A stretch of DNA of 64,000 nucleotides, from contig NZ_PJIQ01000014.1 of the NCBI RefSeq assembly GCF_002929745.1, forward strand, positions 1-64,000. The letters are read 5' to 3'. Source of the DNA: Arthrobacter sp. B1805. GTDB lineage: Bacteria > Actinomycetota > Actinomycetes > Actinomycetales > Micrococcaceae. Below the pieces are notes generated by a model. It was not told the origin of the DNA. It made no database searches and worked only from the letters and a program-made list of their open reading frames with translations. The translations under genes and the position numbers were made by a program. This document shows, one piece after another, positions 32,157-40,916 of the stretch. Within the stretch, counting starts at the first letter, position 1. Each line of letters begins with the position of its first letter.

Positions 32157-33038
32157 CTAGAGTCCGGCGAAGTGCCGCACGAGGTCGAGGTCCGGAAGAT
32201 CCACTGCGGCATCGGCTGCTGCACGTACGGCGGGCTTCGCATTGAAGGCGACGCCGAGACCTGCCGCCCCGAGCATGTCGAGGTCGTTCGCTCCGTCGCC
32301 CACGGCGAGTGTCGCGGCGAGGGGCACGCCCGCCCGCTCCGCCTCGGCCCGCAGCATCCGCTCCTTCTCACGGCGGTCGACGACGGCGCCCACCACTCGA
32401 CCGGTCAGCACCCCATCGACGATCTCCAGGTCATTGGCCTTTGCGAACGACAGCCGCAGGCGCGTGGCGAGTGGCTCGAGGACCTGCGTGAACCCTCCTG
32501 ACACCACCCCGACACGGTGACCCGCGTCGAGGAAGGCGGCCACGAGCTCTTCCGCGCCATCGCTCAGCTCAATCCTTCCGACCACCGCGTCGATGACGGA
32601 CGCGGGCAACCCCTCCAATGCTCGTACGCGGTGGTGCAGGGACTGGGCGAAGTCGAGCTCCCCGCGCATCGCCGCCTCCGTCACCGCCGCCACCTCCGAC
32701 TCGCGCCCGGCGTGTGCCGCGAGCAGTTCGATAACCTCCTGCTTGATCAGCGTGGAGTCGACGTCCATGATCAGCAGCCGCGGACCCGCGCTGTAGAGAG
32801 CCTCCGGGACGAGGGCGGCACCGATGCCTGTCCTCGCGGTCCAGTCGGTGAGGCCGGCACGCGTCCTCGCGGGATCGGTGAGCTCGACATCGAGCGTCAG
32901 GACGTCGTAGGTGCCCGCGCCGGTGAGCACCTCGGTTCTGACATCGGCCCCGAGGCGTCGAAGCATCGCTGACAGATCGTCGCGGTGTCCGTCGTCGAGG
33001 CGGCGCGCGTACGCAACCACCCTGGCGTTGTCGGGCAT
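32157..33038 (-). CDS. serB: Phosphoserine phosphatase
   Basis: Hydrolyses phosphoserine in the last step of serine synthesis. The 293-residue product has an N-terminal ACT-like segment (about 5-75) and a HAD phosphatase domain with DVDSTLIKQE at 92-101 (nucleophile Asp92, acid Asp94), VSGGFTQ and VGDGANDLDML. The ATG at 33038 has AGGAG upstream; the frame stays open 48 codons further without similarity. Convergent with the SDR gene across 170 bases that contain the perfect 16-base palindrome GCGCGCCGCGGCGCGC at 31990-32005. Confidence 0.94.
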   Translation of the reverse strand: MPDNARVVAYARRLDDGHRDDLSAMLRRLGADVRTEVLTGAGTYDVLTLDVELTDPARTRAGLTDWTARTGIGAALVPEALYSAGPRLLIMDVDSTLIKQEVIELLAAHAGRESEVAAVTEAAMRGELDFAQSLHHRVRALEGLPASVIDAVVGRIELSDGAEELVAAFLDAGHRVGVVSGGFTQVLEPLATRLRLSFAKANDLEIVDGVLTGRVVGAVVDRREKERMLRAEAERAGVPLAATLAVGDGANDLDMLGAAGLGVAFNAKPAVRAAADAAVDLPDLDLVRHFAGL

Positions 33039-33213
33039 GTGTTCCGCTCCTGTCCGGGCGCTGTCGGCGCCCCTGATCGTGCTCGAGTTCCTGCTCGCGT
33101 GGTTCGTTCTTCGTGTCATCCGTACCCGTACCCTGGTGCCGATCGCAGGACCCGATCGCCTTTCCCCGATGCGCCGGGACAAGCGCGTGAAGGAGCCACG
33201 CCGAAGCGAGTAG
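33037..33213 (+). CDS. Possible 58-residue membrane-anchored small protein
   Basis: Unrecognised. The frame from the ATG at 33037 encodes one hydrophobic segment (about residues 9-27, ending FVLRVIRTRT) and a basic, hydrophilic tail rich in Arg and Lys. Codon choice from about 33079 on looks like that of real genes here. It overlaps the serB start codon on the other strand and has no clear ribosome site, so a later GTG at 33079 is equally possible. It may be a chance frame. Confidence 0.3.
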   Translation: MCSAPVRALSAPLIVLEFLLAWFVLRVIRTRTLVPIAGPDRLSPMRRDKRVKEPRRSE

Positions 33214-33287
33214 CGGAACCGGAGTGTGACCAGCGAGCCCGACCGGGCCGGGGGCCGTTGGTTTAGCCACGAAGCCGGTCCTTAGCC

Positions 33288-33293
33288 TAGTGT
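33288..33293 (+). promoter_or_regulatory. Candidate -10 box of a leaderless ABC ATPase gene
   Basis: TAGTGT lies eight bases before the ATG at 33302; an overlapping TAGCCT is at 33283-33288. No ribosome site is present. Confidence 0.4.
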
Positions 33294-33301
33294 CTAGAAC
33301 C

Positions 33302-34087
33302 ATGAGTGGCGTTCTGGAACTGGCGGGAGTGAGCCTCGTCAGGGGTGGCAAGACACTGCTCGACGACATCGACTGGCAGGTCAGCGAGGGCGAGCGCTGG
33401 GTGGTCATGGGTCCCAACGGAGCGGGCAAGACCACGCTTCTGCAACTTGCGGGCGCACGCCTGCATCCCACCCGCGGCGTGGTCGGCATCCTCGACGAGG
33501 TCATGGGCGCCGTCGACGTGTTCGAACTCCGCCCCCGCATCGGCCTCGCCTCCGCGGCCCTTGCCTCCCAGGTGCCGGACCACGAGACCGTCCTGAACGT
33601 CGTCGTCACCGCGTCCTACGGCGTCACGGGGCGTTGGCGCGAACAGTACGAGCGGCTCGACGAACGCCGCGCTTTCCGGCTCCTCGACGCGTGGGGTATG
33701 TCGCGCTTCATGAACCGACCCTTCGGCTCGCTCAGCGAGGGTGAGCGCAAGCGCGTCCAGATCGCGCGGGCGCTCATGGCCGATCCGGAGCTGCTGCTCC
33801 TCGACGAGCCGGCGGCCGGCCTCGACCTTGCCGGCCGCGAGGACCTCGTGAAGCGGCTGACCGAACTCGCACGGGACGAGGACGCCCCTGCCATGGTGCT
33901 CGTCACGCACCATCTCGAGGAGGTCCCCCCGGGCTTCACGCACGCGCTGCTCCTGCGTGACGGGAAGGTGGTATCGGCCGGTCCGATCCGTGGCGTGCTG
34001 ACCGAGGAGAACCTCAGCACCGCCTTCGACGTCGCGCTCAGGGTCACCGAGGAGGACGGCCGGTACAGCGCAGTCGCCAGGGCGTGA
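33302..34087 (+). CDS. ABC transporter ATP-binding protein, no adjacent permease
   Basis: A 261-residue ATPase with Walker A GPNGAGKTTL near 38-47, signature SLSEGERKRVQIAR (the unusual LSEGE in place of LSGGQ), Walker B LLLLDEPAAGLDL and the switch histidine in LVTHHLEE. The LSEGE form is known in the YlmA/ModF-like group of stand-alone ATPases. No permease gene is adjacent, so partner and substrate are unknown. The ATG at 33302 is preferred to the GTG four codons upstream because a -10-like box is eight bases before it. Confidence 0.85.
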   Translation: MSGVLELAGVSLVRGGKTLLDDIDWQVSEGERWVVMGPNGAGKTTLLQLAGARLHPTRGVVGILDEVMGAVDVFELRPRIGLASAALASQVPDHETVLNVVVTASYGVTGRWREQYERLDERRAFRLLDAWGMSRFMNRPFGSLSEGERKRVQIARALMADPELLLLDEPAAGLDLAGREDLVKRLTELARDEDAPAMVLVTHHLEEVPPGFTHALLLRDGKVVSAGPIRGVLTEENLSTAFDVALRVTEEDGRYSAVARA

Positions 34088-34130
34088 ACACAGGCGCCGG
34101 CAGTGGTCCTTTCCCAGCGGACGGCACCCG

Positions 34131-34982
34131 ATGACCGTCGTCGAACTCGATTCCGTCGACGATCCGCGGCTCGCCGACTACCGGAACCTCACGGACGTCC
34201 AGCTCCGCCTCGCGAAGGAGCCTGCAGAAGGGCTCTACATCGCTGAGAGCTCGAAGGTCCTGCGCCGGGCGGTCGATGCCGGCCACGCTCCGCGTTCGTT
34301 CCTGCTCGCACCCAAGTGGTTGCCGGACCTCGGCGACGTCCTCGCCCGCTTCCCCTCCGTTCCGGCTTTCGTAGCACCCGAACCGACCCTCGAGGCGATC
34401 ACCGGGTTCCACCTCCACCGGGGTGCCCTGGCCGCGATGCAGCGCCCCGAGCCGCTACCGCTGGCCGAGGTCCTGGCGTCCGCCCGCCGCGTGGCGGTGA
34501 TCGAGGACATGGTGGACCACACGAACCTCGGCGCGGTCTTCCGGTCGGCGGCTGCTCTCGGGATCGACGCCGTCCTGGTGAGTCCCCGCAGCGCCGACCC
34601 GCTGTATCGGCGGGCGGTGCGTGTGAGCATGGGCAGCGTCTTCCAGGTGCCATGGGTGCGGCTGGTGTCGTGGCCGGACGACCTGGCGGCTGTGCGGCGG
34701 GCGGGCTTCACGCTGGCTGCACTCGCTCTCACACCCGGGGCCGTGCCCCTCGGCGATTTTCCGGCGCAGCAGCATGAACGCCTGGCCCTCCTGCTGGGAA
34801 CCGAGGGTGACGGCCTCAGCGAAGGTGCCCTCGCCGCAGCCGATGTCGCACTCACCATCCCCATGCATGGCGGGGTCGATTCGCTGAATGTCGCCGCGGC
34901 GGCCGCCGTCGCCTTCTGGGAGTGCCGGTACGACGGCGACGCGGCACCCTCCGCTTTAGCCTCACAGCCCCTCCTGCGCTAG
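34131..34982 (+). CDS. SpoU/TrmH-family RNA 2'-O-methyltransferase
   Basis: A 283-residue SPOUT methyltransferase. An N-terminal substrate domain (about 1-95, with LYIAESSKVLRRAV) resembles the L30e-like fold; the knotted catalytic domain has motif 1 IEDMVDHTNLGAVFRSAAALG beginning near 124, motif 2 LLLGTEGDGLS and motif 3 IPMHGGVDSLNVAAA. It methylates rRNA or tRNA using S-adenosylmethionine; the exact target cannot be told. It follows the ABC ATPase by 43 bases and may be co-transcribed with it. Confidence 0.9.
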   Translation: MTVVELDSVDDPRLADYRNLTDVQLRLAKEPAEGLYIAESSKVLRRAVDAGHAPRSFLLAPKWLPDLGDVLARFPSVPAFVAPEPTLEAITGFHLHRGALAAMQRPEPLPLAEVLASARRVAVIEDMVDHTNLGAVFRSAAALGIDAVLVSPRSADPLYRRAVRVSMGSVFQVPWVRLVSWPDDLAAVRRAGFTLAALALTPGAVPLGDFPAQQHERLALLLGTEGDGLSEGALAAADVALTIPMHGGVDSLNVAAAAAVAFWECRYDGDAAPSALASQPLLR

Positions 34983-34984
34983 TA

Positions 34985-35002
34985 TTGACAGCTGGCGCTG
35001 TC
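34985..35002. promoter_or_regulatory. TTGACA box overlapping an inverted repeat upstream of bL31
   Basis: TTGACA (34985-34990) is a perfect -35 hexamer and overlaps GACAGC-TGGC-GCTGTC at 34987-35002. A -10 at standard spacing is not obvious. A repressor bound here would block the promoter; whether it is the zinc regulator Zur, as for some rpmE2 genes, cannot be judged. Confidence 0.35.
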
Positions 35003-35060
35003 GCCAACCTTTCAATTTCCCGTGCCTGGCAAAATCCAGGCAACCAGAGAAGGTAGTCCC

Positions 35061-35318
35061 GTGAAGTCTGATATCCACCCCAAGTACCAGTCGGTCGTAT
35101 TCCGCGACCTGGCCTCCGACAAGGCGTTCCTGACCAAGTCGACGGTCGGTTCGTCCAAGACCATCGAGTGGGAAGACGGCAACACCTACCCCCTCATCGA
35201 GGTCGAGATCTCCTCGGAGTCGCACCCGTTCTACACCGGCAAGCAGCGCATCATGGACTCCGCCGGCCGCGTCGAGCGCTTCAACGCCCGCTTTAAGGGC
35301 TTCGGCGCGAAGAAGTAG
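35061..35318 (+). CDS. rpmE2: 50S ribosomal protein bL31, type B
   Basis: An 85-residue ribosomal protein. It has the type B features: [13 protein letters not shown] at the start, [21 protein letters not shown] near 54-74, and no cysteines, so it lacks the zinc-binding C-x-x-C of type A bL31. In many bacteria the type B paralogue replaces type A when zinc is scarce and is then under Zur control. The GTG has GAAGG upstream. A terminator hairpin follows. Confidence 0.95.
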   Translation: MKSDIHPKYQSVVFRDLASDKAFLTKSTVGSSKTIEWEDGNTYPLIEVEISSESHPFYTGKQRIMDSAGRVERFNARFKGFGAKK

Positions 35319-35373
35319 TCAGCTCTGCAGGAGCATCCGGAAATGAGGGCCTGCCTGCCTCATGTCCTCGAGG

Positions 35374-35402
35374 GAAAGCCACGTCATCACGGCGTGGCTT
35401 TC
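35374..35402 (+). terminator. Hairpin after rpmE2
   Basis: Ten-base perfect arms (GAAAGCCACG / CGTGGCTTTC) around a nine-base loop, 55 bases after the rpmE2 stop. The 3' arm ends in CTTTC, giving a short U stretch. Confidence 0.6.
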
Positions 35403-35489
35403 TCCGCTTAAGACGACCAGCCACGGCCAGTCACAACCAGTACCGACACCGCGCCCCCCGAAGGGGCCGGAGCACCCAGGAGACCATTC

Positions 35490-36566
35490 ATGGCAGCAGT
35501 ATCGGATCCAGGCCGCCTGCACGGGGAGTTCAAGACCCCCGGCGGCAAGCTCACCGCCGTGGACCTCTCGCTCCTTAAGGGACGCCTCGCCGACGTCTCG
35601 GTGAACGGGGACTTCTTCCTCGAACCGGACGAGGCACTGCTCGACATCAACGCGGCCCTCGAGGGACTGCCGGCGGATACCGCGCCCGGCGAACTCGCGG
35701 CAGCTGTCAGGGCGGGCCTCGATAGCGACGCCGTCCTGTTCGGCTTCTCGCCGGAAGCCATCGCAACGGCGGTGCGTCGTGCCCTGGGACGGGCCACGAG
35801 CTTCGCGGACCACCAGTGGGAGATCATCCCGCCGACCCCGCTGTCCACAGCGATGCATGTCGCGATGGACGAGGTCCTCACCCACGAGGTCGGTTCGGGT
35901 GTGCGGAACCCCACTGTGCGGTTCTGGGAATGGCAGGCGCCCTCCGTGGTGATCGGCAGCTTCCAGTCGGTGCGCAACGAGGTGGATCCTGGCGGTGCGG
36001 AGCGGCACGGGGTGACCGTTGTTCGCCGGATCAGCGGGGGAGGTGCGATGTTCATGGAGCATGGCAACGCGATTACCTACTCCATCTACGTGCCGCAGTC
36101 CCTCGTCGACGGCATGAGTTTCGCCGACTCCTACCCCTTCCTCGACGCCTGGGTGATGGAGGCTCTGGAGAAGCTGGGCATCAAGGCCTGGTACCAGCCT
36201 CTCAACGACATCGCGACGGAGCTCGGAAAGATCGGTGGAGCGGCGCAGAAACGGCTGGCCAATGGTGGCATGCTGCATCACGTCACGATGAGCTACGACA
36301 TCGACGCGGACAAGATGCTCGAGGTGCTGCGGATCGGCAAGGAGAAGATGTCAGACAAGGGAACCAGGAGCGCGAAGAAGCGCGTCGACCCGCTGCGTCG
36401 CCAGACGGGGAGGACGCGCGAGGAGATCATCGATGTTCTGATGACCACCTTCCGCGAGCGCTACGGTGCCGTGGAGGCAACGCTGTCCGAGGATGAGCTG
36501 CGCCACGCCGAGAAGCTCGTCGAGCAGAAGTTCGGCACGGATGCGTGGCTCTACCGCGTGCCCTGA
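35490..36566 (+). CDS. Lipoate-protein ligase-like enzyme with N-terminal accessory domain
   Basis: A 358-residue protein that joins two recognisable domains. Residues 1-95 (GRLHGEFKTPGGKLTAVDL, then DFFLEPDEAL) match the accessory domain that is normally C-terminal in LplA. Residues 105-358 form the catalytic biotin/lipoate-ligase fold, with RRISGGGAMF at 179-188 and the presumed catalytic Lys246 in GKIGGAAQKR. Function is attachment or transfer of lipoate to dehydrogenase and glycine-cleavage proteins. AGGAG precedes the ATG. Its end overlaps the end of pepN on the opposite strand by 16 bases. Confidence 0.85.
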   Translation: MAAVSDPGRLHGEFKTPGGKLTAVDLSLLKGRLADVSVNGDFFLEPDEALLDINAALEGLPADTAPGELAAAVRAGLDSDAVLFGFSPEAIATAVRRALGRATSFADHQWEIIPPTPLSTAMHVAMDEVLTHEVGSGVRNPTVRFWEWQAPSVVIGSFQSVRNEVDPGGAERHGVTVVRRISGGGAMFMEHGNAITYSIYVPQSLVDGMSFADSYPFLDAWVMEALEKLGIKAWYQPLNDIATELGKIGGAAQKRLANGGMLHHVTMSYDIDADKMLEVLRIGKEKMSDKGTRSAKKRVDPLRRQTGRTREEIIDVLMTTFRERYGAVEATLSEDELRHAEKLVEQKFGTDAWLYRVP

Positions 36567-39160
36567 GCCTGGGCCTGGAGGGAGCGCAGCAGCTGGTCCC
36601 TCTCCTCGATGACGATCCTCCGGAGCGCGGCCGGCGCCGTCGGATGCGCCGCGAGCCAGTCGTCGGTCCTCACGACGACCGGATGCTCCTCCGGTAGGCC
36701 ATCGAGGTCCTGGTGCCCCGGATACAGGCCGCGGACGATCCTGCTCGCCATCTCGATGCCGCGCGTGTCCCAGACGCCACGTAGCGCCTCGAAGTACGGT
36801 TCCTCGTAGGCTGCGAGCAGCTCGCGCGGACCGAGCGTGAAACCCTCGATCGCCGCACTCAGCAGTTCGTTCGACAGCCGGTCGCCGTGCACGGCTTCGT
36901 TCCAGGTCGCCTCCTTGATGCGGGCATCCGGGATCGCTGCGGAAGCGAGGGTGAAGCCCACCCTTCCCGAAGCCGTCGCGTCCGCGGCCCGCTCCGCTTC
37001 CAGCTCCCCGGGACGCACGCGCTGCTGGGCGGCGAGACCCTGCAGGAACAGCCACCGCAGCTCGGCGTCGAGGGGCAGCCCGGGGACGGCCTCGTCACCG
37101 CTCAGCACCGCCCGGACGACGTCGGCCGCCCGCGGAGCGGTGCGTGCCATGGCTCCGAGAGCGCGCGCCCACGCGAGCTGCAGATCGGAGCCTGCCTCTG
37201 CGGAGCGCAGGCCGTCCCACAGGGAAGCACTGACGCGCTCGCGCAGCGCAGGGCGGTGATCCACCGGGGCGAAGCTCTCGACGGCGGTGCGAACATTGGC
37301 CAGCAGGACCTGCAGGACGCCCACCCCGGTTTCCGCCGGGGCAGCGAGGAGGACGGCGTCGAGGTATGAGCCCACCGGCAGGCGCGCGTCCCTCGTGCTC
37401 GACCAGAGCGCTGTCATGCAGGTGGCGCGGGCCAGGGGATCCTGCACCCGGTGGATCGACGTCAGCAGGGTGGCGAGCGACCGCTCGTCGAAGGAGAGTT
37501 TGGCGTAGGTGAGGTCGTCGTCATTGATCAGGAGGAGATCCGGCTGGGCCACTCCCACCAGGGCTGGGACCTCGGTCCGCCCTCCTTCGACGACGACGGC
37601 CTCCGCTCCTGTCCGGACCAGCCGGTCCTCGTCGTCGAAGGAGTAGAGCCCGAGCCGGATCCGGTGCGGGCGTGGTTCGTCGAGGCCGCTGACCGGATCG
37701 ACGGCATCCTGCAGGACAGCGACGCCGGTGAACAGTCCCTCGGCTACCGTGACCTGGGCGGAGAGGGACGGGACGCCGGATGTCTGCAGCCACGAGCGTG
37801 ACCAGCCTTCGAGATCCTGACCGGTCGCACCTGTCAGCACTTCGAGCAGGTCTGCGAGGGTGGTGTTGCCGTACTCGTGCTTTCTGAAGTACTGCCGTGC
37901 GGCCGCGATGAAGGCGTCGCGGCCCACGAACGCCACGAGCTGCTTCAGGACCGAAGCGCCCTTGGCATACGTGATGCCGTCGAAGTTCTGCTTCGCCGCC
38001 TCGAGATCGGGCACGTCCGCGACGATAGGGTGCGTCGTCGGAAGCTGGTCCTGCACGTACGCCCAGGATTTCCGGCGATTCGCGAAGCTGACCCAGGAGG
38101 TGCTCCACCGCGTCGCCTCCGCTACGGCCAGCGCTCCCATGTAATCGGCGAAGGATTCCTTGAGCCACAGGTCATCCCACCAGGACATCGTCACGAGGTC
38201 CCCGAACCACATGTGCGCCATCTCGTGCATGATCGTGTTCGCCCTTGCCTCCCGCTGGGCCTCGGTGGCTGCGGACTGGAACACGTAGTTCTCGGTGAAG
38301 GTCACGAGACCGGGATTCTCCATGGCCCCGAGGTTGTACTCCGGCACGAACGCCTGGTCGTACTTGCCGAACGGATAGGGGTAGTCGAACAGGTCGTGGA
38401 AGAAGTCGAGGCCGCGCTTGGTCGTGTCGAAGATCTCCGGGGCGTCGAAGGACGAGGCCAGGGAGCGGCGGCAGAACAGCGCAAGGGGCACTTCGAGGCC
38501 TTCGCCCGCGGTTCCGGGACGGCCGGTCCACGAGTCGTCCTCCCGGTGGTACGGCCCCGCGAGCACGGTGGTGATGTAGGTCGAGATCCGTCGTGTCGGC
38601 TCGAAGGTCCAGAGCGTCGCCGGGGCCCGGGGGCCGTCGACAGTCTCCGTCCGCGCGAGCGCACCATTGGAGGCGACCGTCCAGCCCTGTGGTGCGATCA
38701 CCGTGAAGGAGAAGGTCGCCTTGAGGTCCGGTTGCTCGAAGGTGGCGAAGACGCGTCGAGCATCCGCCGGCTCGTACTGCGTGTACAGGTAGGTCTCCCC
38801 GTCCACGGGGTCGACGAAGCGATGCAGACCTTCTCCGCTCGAGCTGTAGCGGGCTCGGCCGGTCACGGTCACCGTATTGCGCTCGGCGAGATCGTCGAGC
38901 AGGATGCGGGCGCCCTCGCGAACGGCCGTCGGTTCGAGCGCGAGTCCGTTGAGTTCCACCGCGGTGACCTCGCCGATGAAGTCGAGAAAGGTGGACGAAC
39001 CCGGTTCCCGACACGAGAACACCACCGTGGTGGTACTCCGGTAGGTGCCCTCTGCGGGATTCCGCGCGTCCGAGAGGTCGAGTTCCACGGAGTAGCTCTC
39101 TGTCGCCAGGAGCGCTGAACGGGCAGCCGCCTCGTCGCGGCGCAGGTTCTCGTTGTCCAT
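36551..39160 (-). CDS. pepN: Aminopeptidase N (M1 family)
   Basis: A cytoplasmic zinc aminopeptidase that removes N-terminal residues from peptides. The 869-residue product has the exopeptidase motif GAMEN at 278-282, the zinc site HEMAH at 312-316 and the third ligand Glu335 in WLKESFADY; the C-terminal ERAP1-like helical domain (about 540-865) is complete. I start at the ATG at 39160, which gives the family N-terminus; the ribosome site is weak. It is divergent from the ATP-grasp gene across 109 bases, so a protein-turnover link with the downstream module is conceivable. Confidence 0.93.
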   Translation of the reverse strand: MDNENLRRDEAAARSALLATESYSVELDLSDARNPAEGTYRSTTTVVFSCREPGSSTFLDFIGEVTAVELNGLALEPTAVREGARILLDDLAERNTVTVTGRARYSSSGEGLHRFVDPVDGETYLYTQYEPADARRVFATFEQPDLKATFSFTVIAPQGWTVASNGALARTETVDGPRAPATLWTFEPTRRISTYITTVLAGPYHREDDSWTGRPGTAGEGLEVPLALFCRRSLASSFDAPEIFDTTKRGLDFFHDLFDYPYPFGKYDQAFVPEYNLGAMENPGLVTFTENYVFQSAATEAQREARANTIMHEMAHMWFGDLVTMSWWDDLWLKESFADYMGALAVAEATRWSTSWVSFANRRKSWAYVQDQLPTTHPIVADVPDLEAAKQNFDGITYAKGASVLKQLVAFVGRDAFIAAARQYFRKHEYGNTTLADLLEVLTGATGQDLEGWSRSWLQTSGVPSLSAQVTVAEGLFTGVAVLQDAVDPVSGLDEPRPHRIRLGLYSFDDEDRLVRTGAEAVVVEGGRTEVPALVGVAQPDLLLINDDDLTYAKLSFDERSLATLLTSIHRVQDPLARATCMTALWSSTRDARLPVGSYLDAVLLAAPAETGVGVLQVLLANVRTAVESFAPVDHRPALRERVSASLWDGLRSAEAGSDLQLAWARALGAMARTAPRAADVVRAVLSGDEAVPGLPLDAELRWLFLQGLAAQQRVRPGELEAERAADATASGRVGFTLASAAIPDARIKEATWNEAVHGDRLSNELLSAAIEGFTLGPRELLAAYEEPYFEALRGVWDTRGIEMASRIVRGLYPGHQDLDGLPEEHPVVVRTDDWLAAHPTAPAALRRIVIEERDQLLRSLQAQAQGTR

Positions 39161-39269
39161 CCGGCCATTCAACCACGCACCCTGCGCAGTGTGTTTCGGG
39201 CAGGTTAACGGCCAGCGTGCCGGTGTGTGCCTGTGTGTACGAACGCGTGATCCATGGCACTGTTGTCCC

Positions 39270-40838
39270 ATGTCCGAGCTCTTCGCTGACTATGCAGCAG
39301 CCGCCCGCAAGACTCCCGCGTTCGACGAGATGTTCGATGTAGGACACCTGCCGCGCACGGAATACGGCCAGGTCGCGGCCGCTCTCGACGAGCTCAACCT
39401 GGCGGACGTGACGGCACGCGCAGACTCCATGGCGCGCACCTTCCTCGACCGCGGGGTCACTTTCGACTTCGCGGGGGAGGAGCGTCCTTTCCCGCTCGAC
39501 ATCGTGCCGCGCGTCATCGCGGGCAGCGACTGGGACGTGATCGAGCGCGGAGTGGCCCAGCGGGTCAAGGCGCTCGAAGCGTTCCTCGACGACGTCTACG
39601 ACAAGATGGCGGTGGTGTCCGACGGCGTCATCCCGCGCCGGCTGATCACGTCCAGCGCCCACTTCCACCGTGAGGTGTCGGGCTTCGCCCCAGCAGGGGG
39701 TGTGCGGGTCCACATCTCCGGGATCGACGTCGTCCGTGACCAGCAGGGCATCTTCCGTGTGCTCGAGGACAACGTACGCGTCCCGAGCGGCGTCAGCTAC
39801 GTGCTCGAGAATCGGCGTGCCATGGCGAAAGGCCTCCCGGAGGCCTTCGGCCAGCAGCACATCCGGCCCGTCGAGGAGTACCCCCGTCGCCTCCTGGCCG
39901 CGCTGCGGAAGACCGCGCCCCCAGGGGTCGAGGACCCCACCGTGGTCGTCCTGACCCCCGGAGTCTTCAACTCCGCCTACTTCGAGCACACGCTCCTCGC
40001 CGGTCTCATGGGCGTCGAGCTCGTCGAGGGCCGTGACCTGATCTGCCGTGGCAACCGGGTCTACATGCGGACGACGGCAGGAGAGCAGCGCGTCGACGTC
40101 ATCTACAAGCGCATTGACGACGAGTTCCTGGATCCCCTGCAGTTCCGCGCGGATTCGGTGCTGGGATGCCCCGGTATCGTCAACGCCGCGCGTGCCGGTC
40201 TGGTGACGATCGCGAATGCGGTCGGCAACGGTGTCGCGGACGACAAGCTCGTCTACACCTATGTCCCGGACCTCATCCGCTACTACCTCGGCGAGGACCC
40301 GATCATCGCCAATGTCGACACCTACCGGCTCGAGGACGCGCCGGCACGTGAGGAGGTGCTCGACCGTCTCGACGAACTCGTCGTCAAACCGGTCGACGGC
40401 TCGGGAGGCAAGGGCCTCGTGATCGGCCCGGACGCCTCGAAGGCCGAACTCGAGGTGCTTCGCGCGAAGGTCCTCGAGGATCCGCGAGGCTGGATCGCCC
40501 AACCGGTCCTGCAACTCTCCACCGTGCCCACGATGTCCGGCGGGCAGTTCAGCCCCCGCCACGTGGACCTGCGGCCCTTCGCGGTGAACGACGGGGACGA
40601 GGTCTGGGTGTTGCCCGGCGGGTTGACCCGGGTGGCCATGAAGGAGGGTTCGTTGATCGTGAACTCCAGCCAGGGCGGTGGATCGAAGGACACCTGGGTG
40701 GTCGACGGCGAGGTGCGAGGACCGACGGTTGCCGATACCCCGCAGGAGCGATCCGTCGTCACCGTGCGTGAGCGCACGAGTGTCTGGCCGATCGAGACGA
40801 ACTGGCAGGACAAGCAGTCGGAGCAGCAACAGCAATGA
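39270..40838 (+). CDS. Circularly permuted ATP-grasp family protein (COG2308 type)
   Basis: A 522-residue protein of the circularly permuted ATP-grasp group (DUF404/DUF407). Conserved blocks visible are FPLDIVPRVI, the VHISGIDVVRD-FRVLEDNVRVPSG stretch near 150-175, NSAYFEHTLLA, and the nucleotide site VVKPVDGSGGKG near 371-382 with AQPVLQLSTVPT. Related proteins are predicted peptide-bond-forming ligases. The next two genes encode the partners always seen with it: an alpha-E protein and a transglutaminase. No ribosome site is clear before the ATG; the frame is open upstream. Confidence 0.87.
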   Translation: MSELFADYAAAARKTPAFDEMFDVGHLPRTEYGQVAAALDELNLADVTARADSMARTFLDRGVTFDFAGEERPFPLDIVPRVIAGSDWDVIERGVAQRVKALEAFLDDVYDKMAVVSDGVIPRRLITSSAHFHREVSGFAPAGGVRVHISGIDVVRDQQGIFRVLEDNVRVPSGVSYVLENRRAMAKGLPEAFGQQHIRPVEEYPRRLLAALRKTAPPGVEDPTVVVLTPGVFNSAYFEHTLLAGLMGVELVEGRDLICRGNRVYMRTTAGEQRVDVIYKRIDDEFLDPLQFRADSVLGCPGIVNAARAGLVTIANAVGNGVADDKLVYTYVPDLIRYYLGEDPIIANVDTYRLEDAPAREEVLDRLDELVVKPVDGSGGKGLVIGPDASKAELEVLRAKVLEDPRGWIAQPVLQLSTVPTMSGGQFSPRHVDLRPFAVNDGDEVWVLPGGLTRVAMKEGSLIVNSSQGGGSKDTWVVDGEVRGPTVADTPQERSVVTVRERTSVWPIETNWQDKQSEQQQQ

Positions 40839-40916
40839 TGCCCGTCGGCTCCCCGCCCGGAGCGGGTGCACCTTCGTCCGCCATACTCGCCACGACCGCC
40901 ACGGAAGGCAGGCCCC

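Noticed and set aside
38172-40871. Long minus-strand open frame that would extend across the pepN start and the ATP-grasp gene
   Set aside because: It runs in a different frame from pepN and antisense to the ATP-grasp gene, with no motif; both real genes have intact family signatures.
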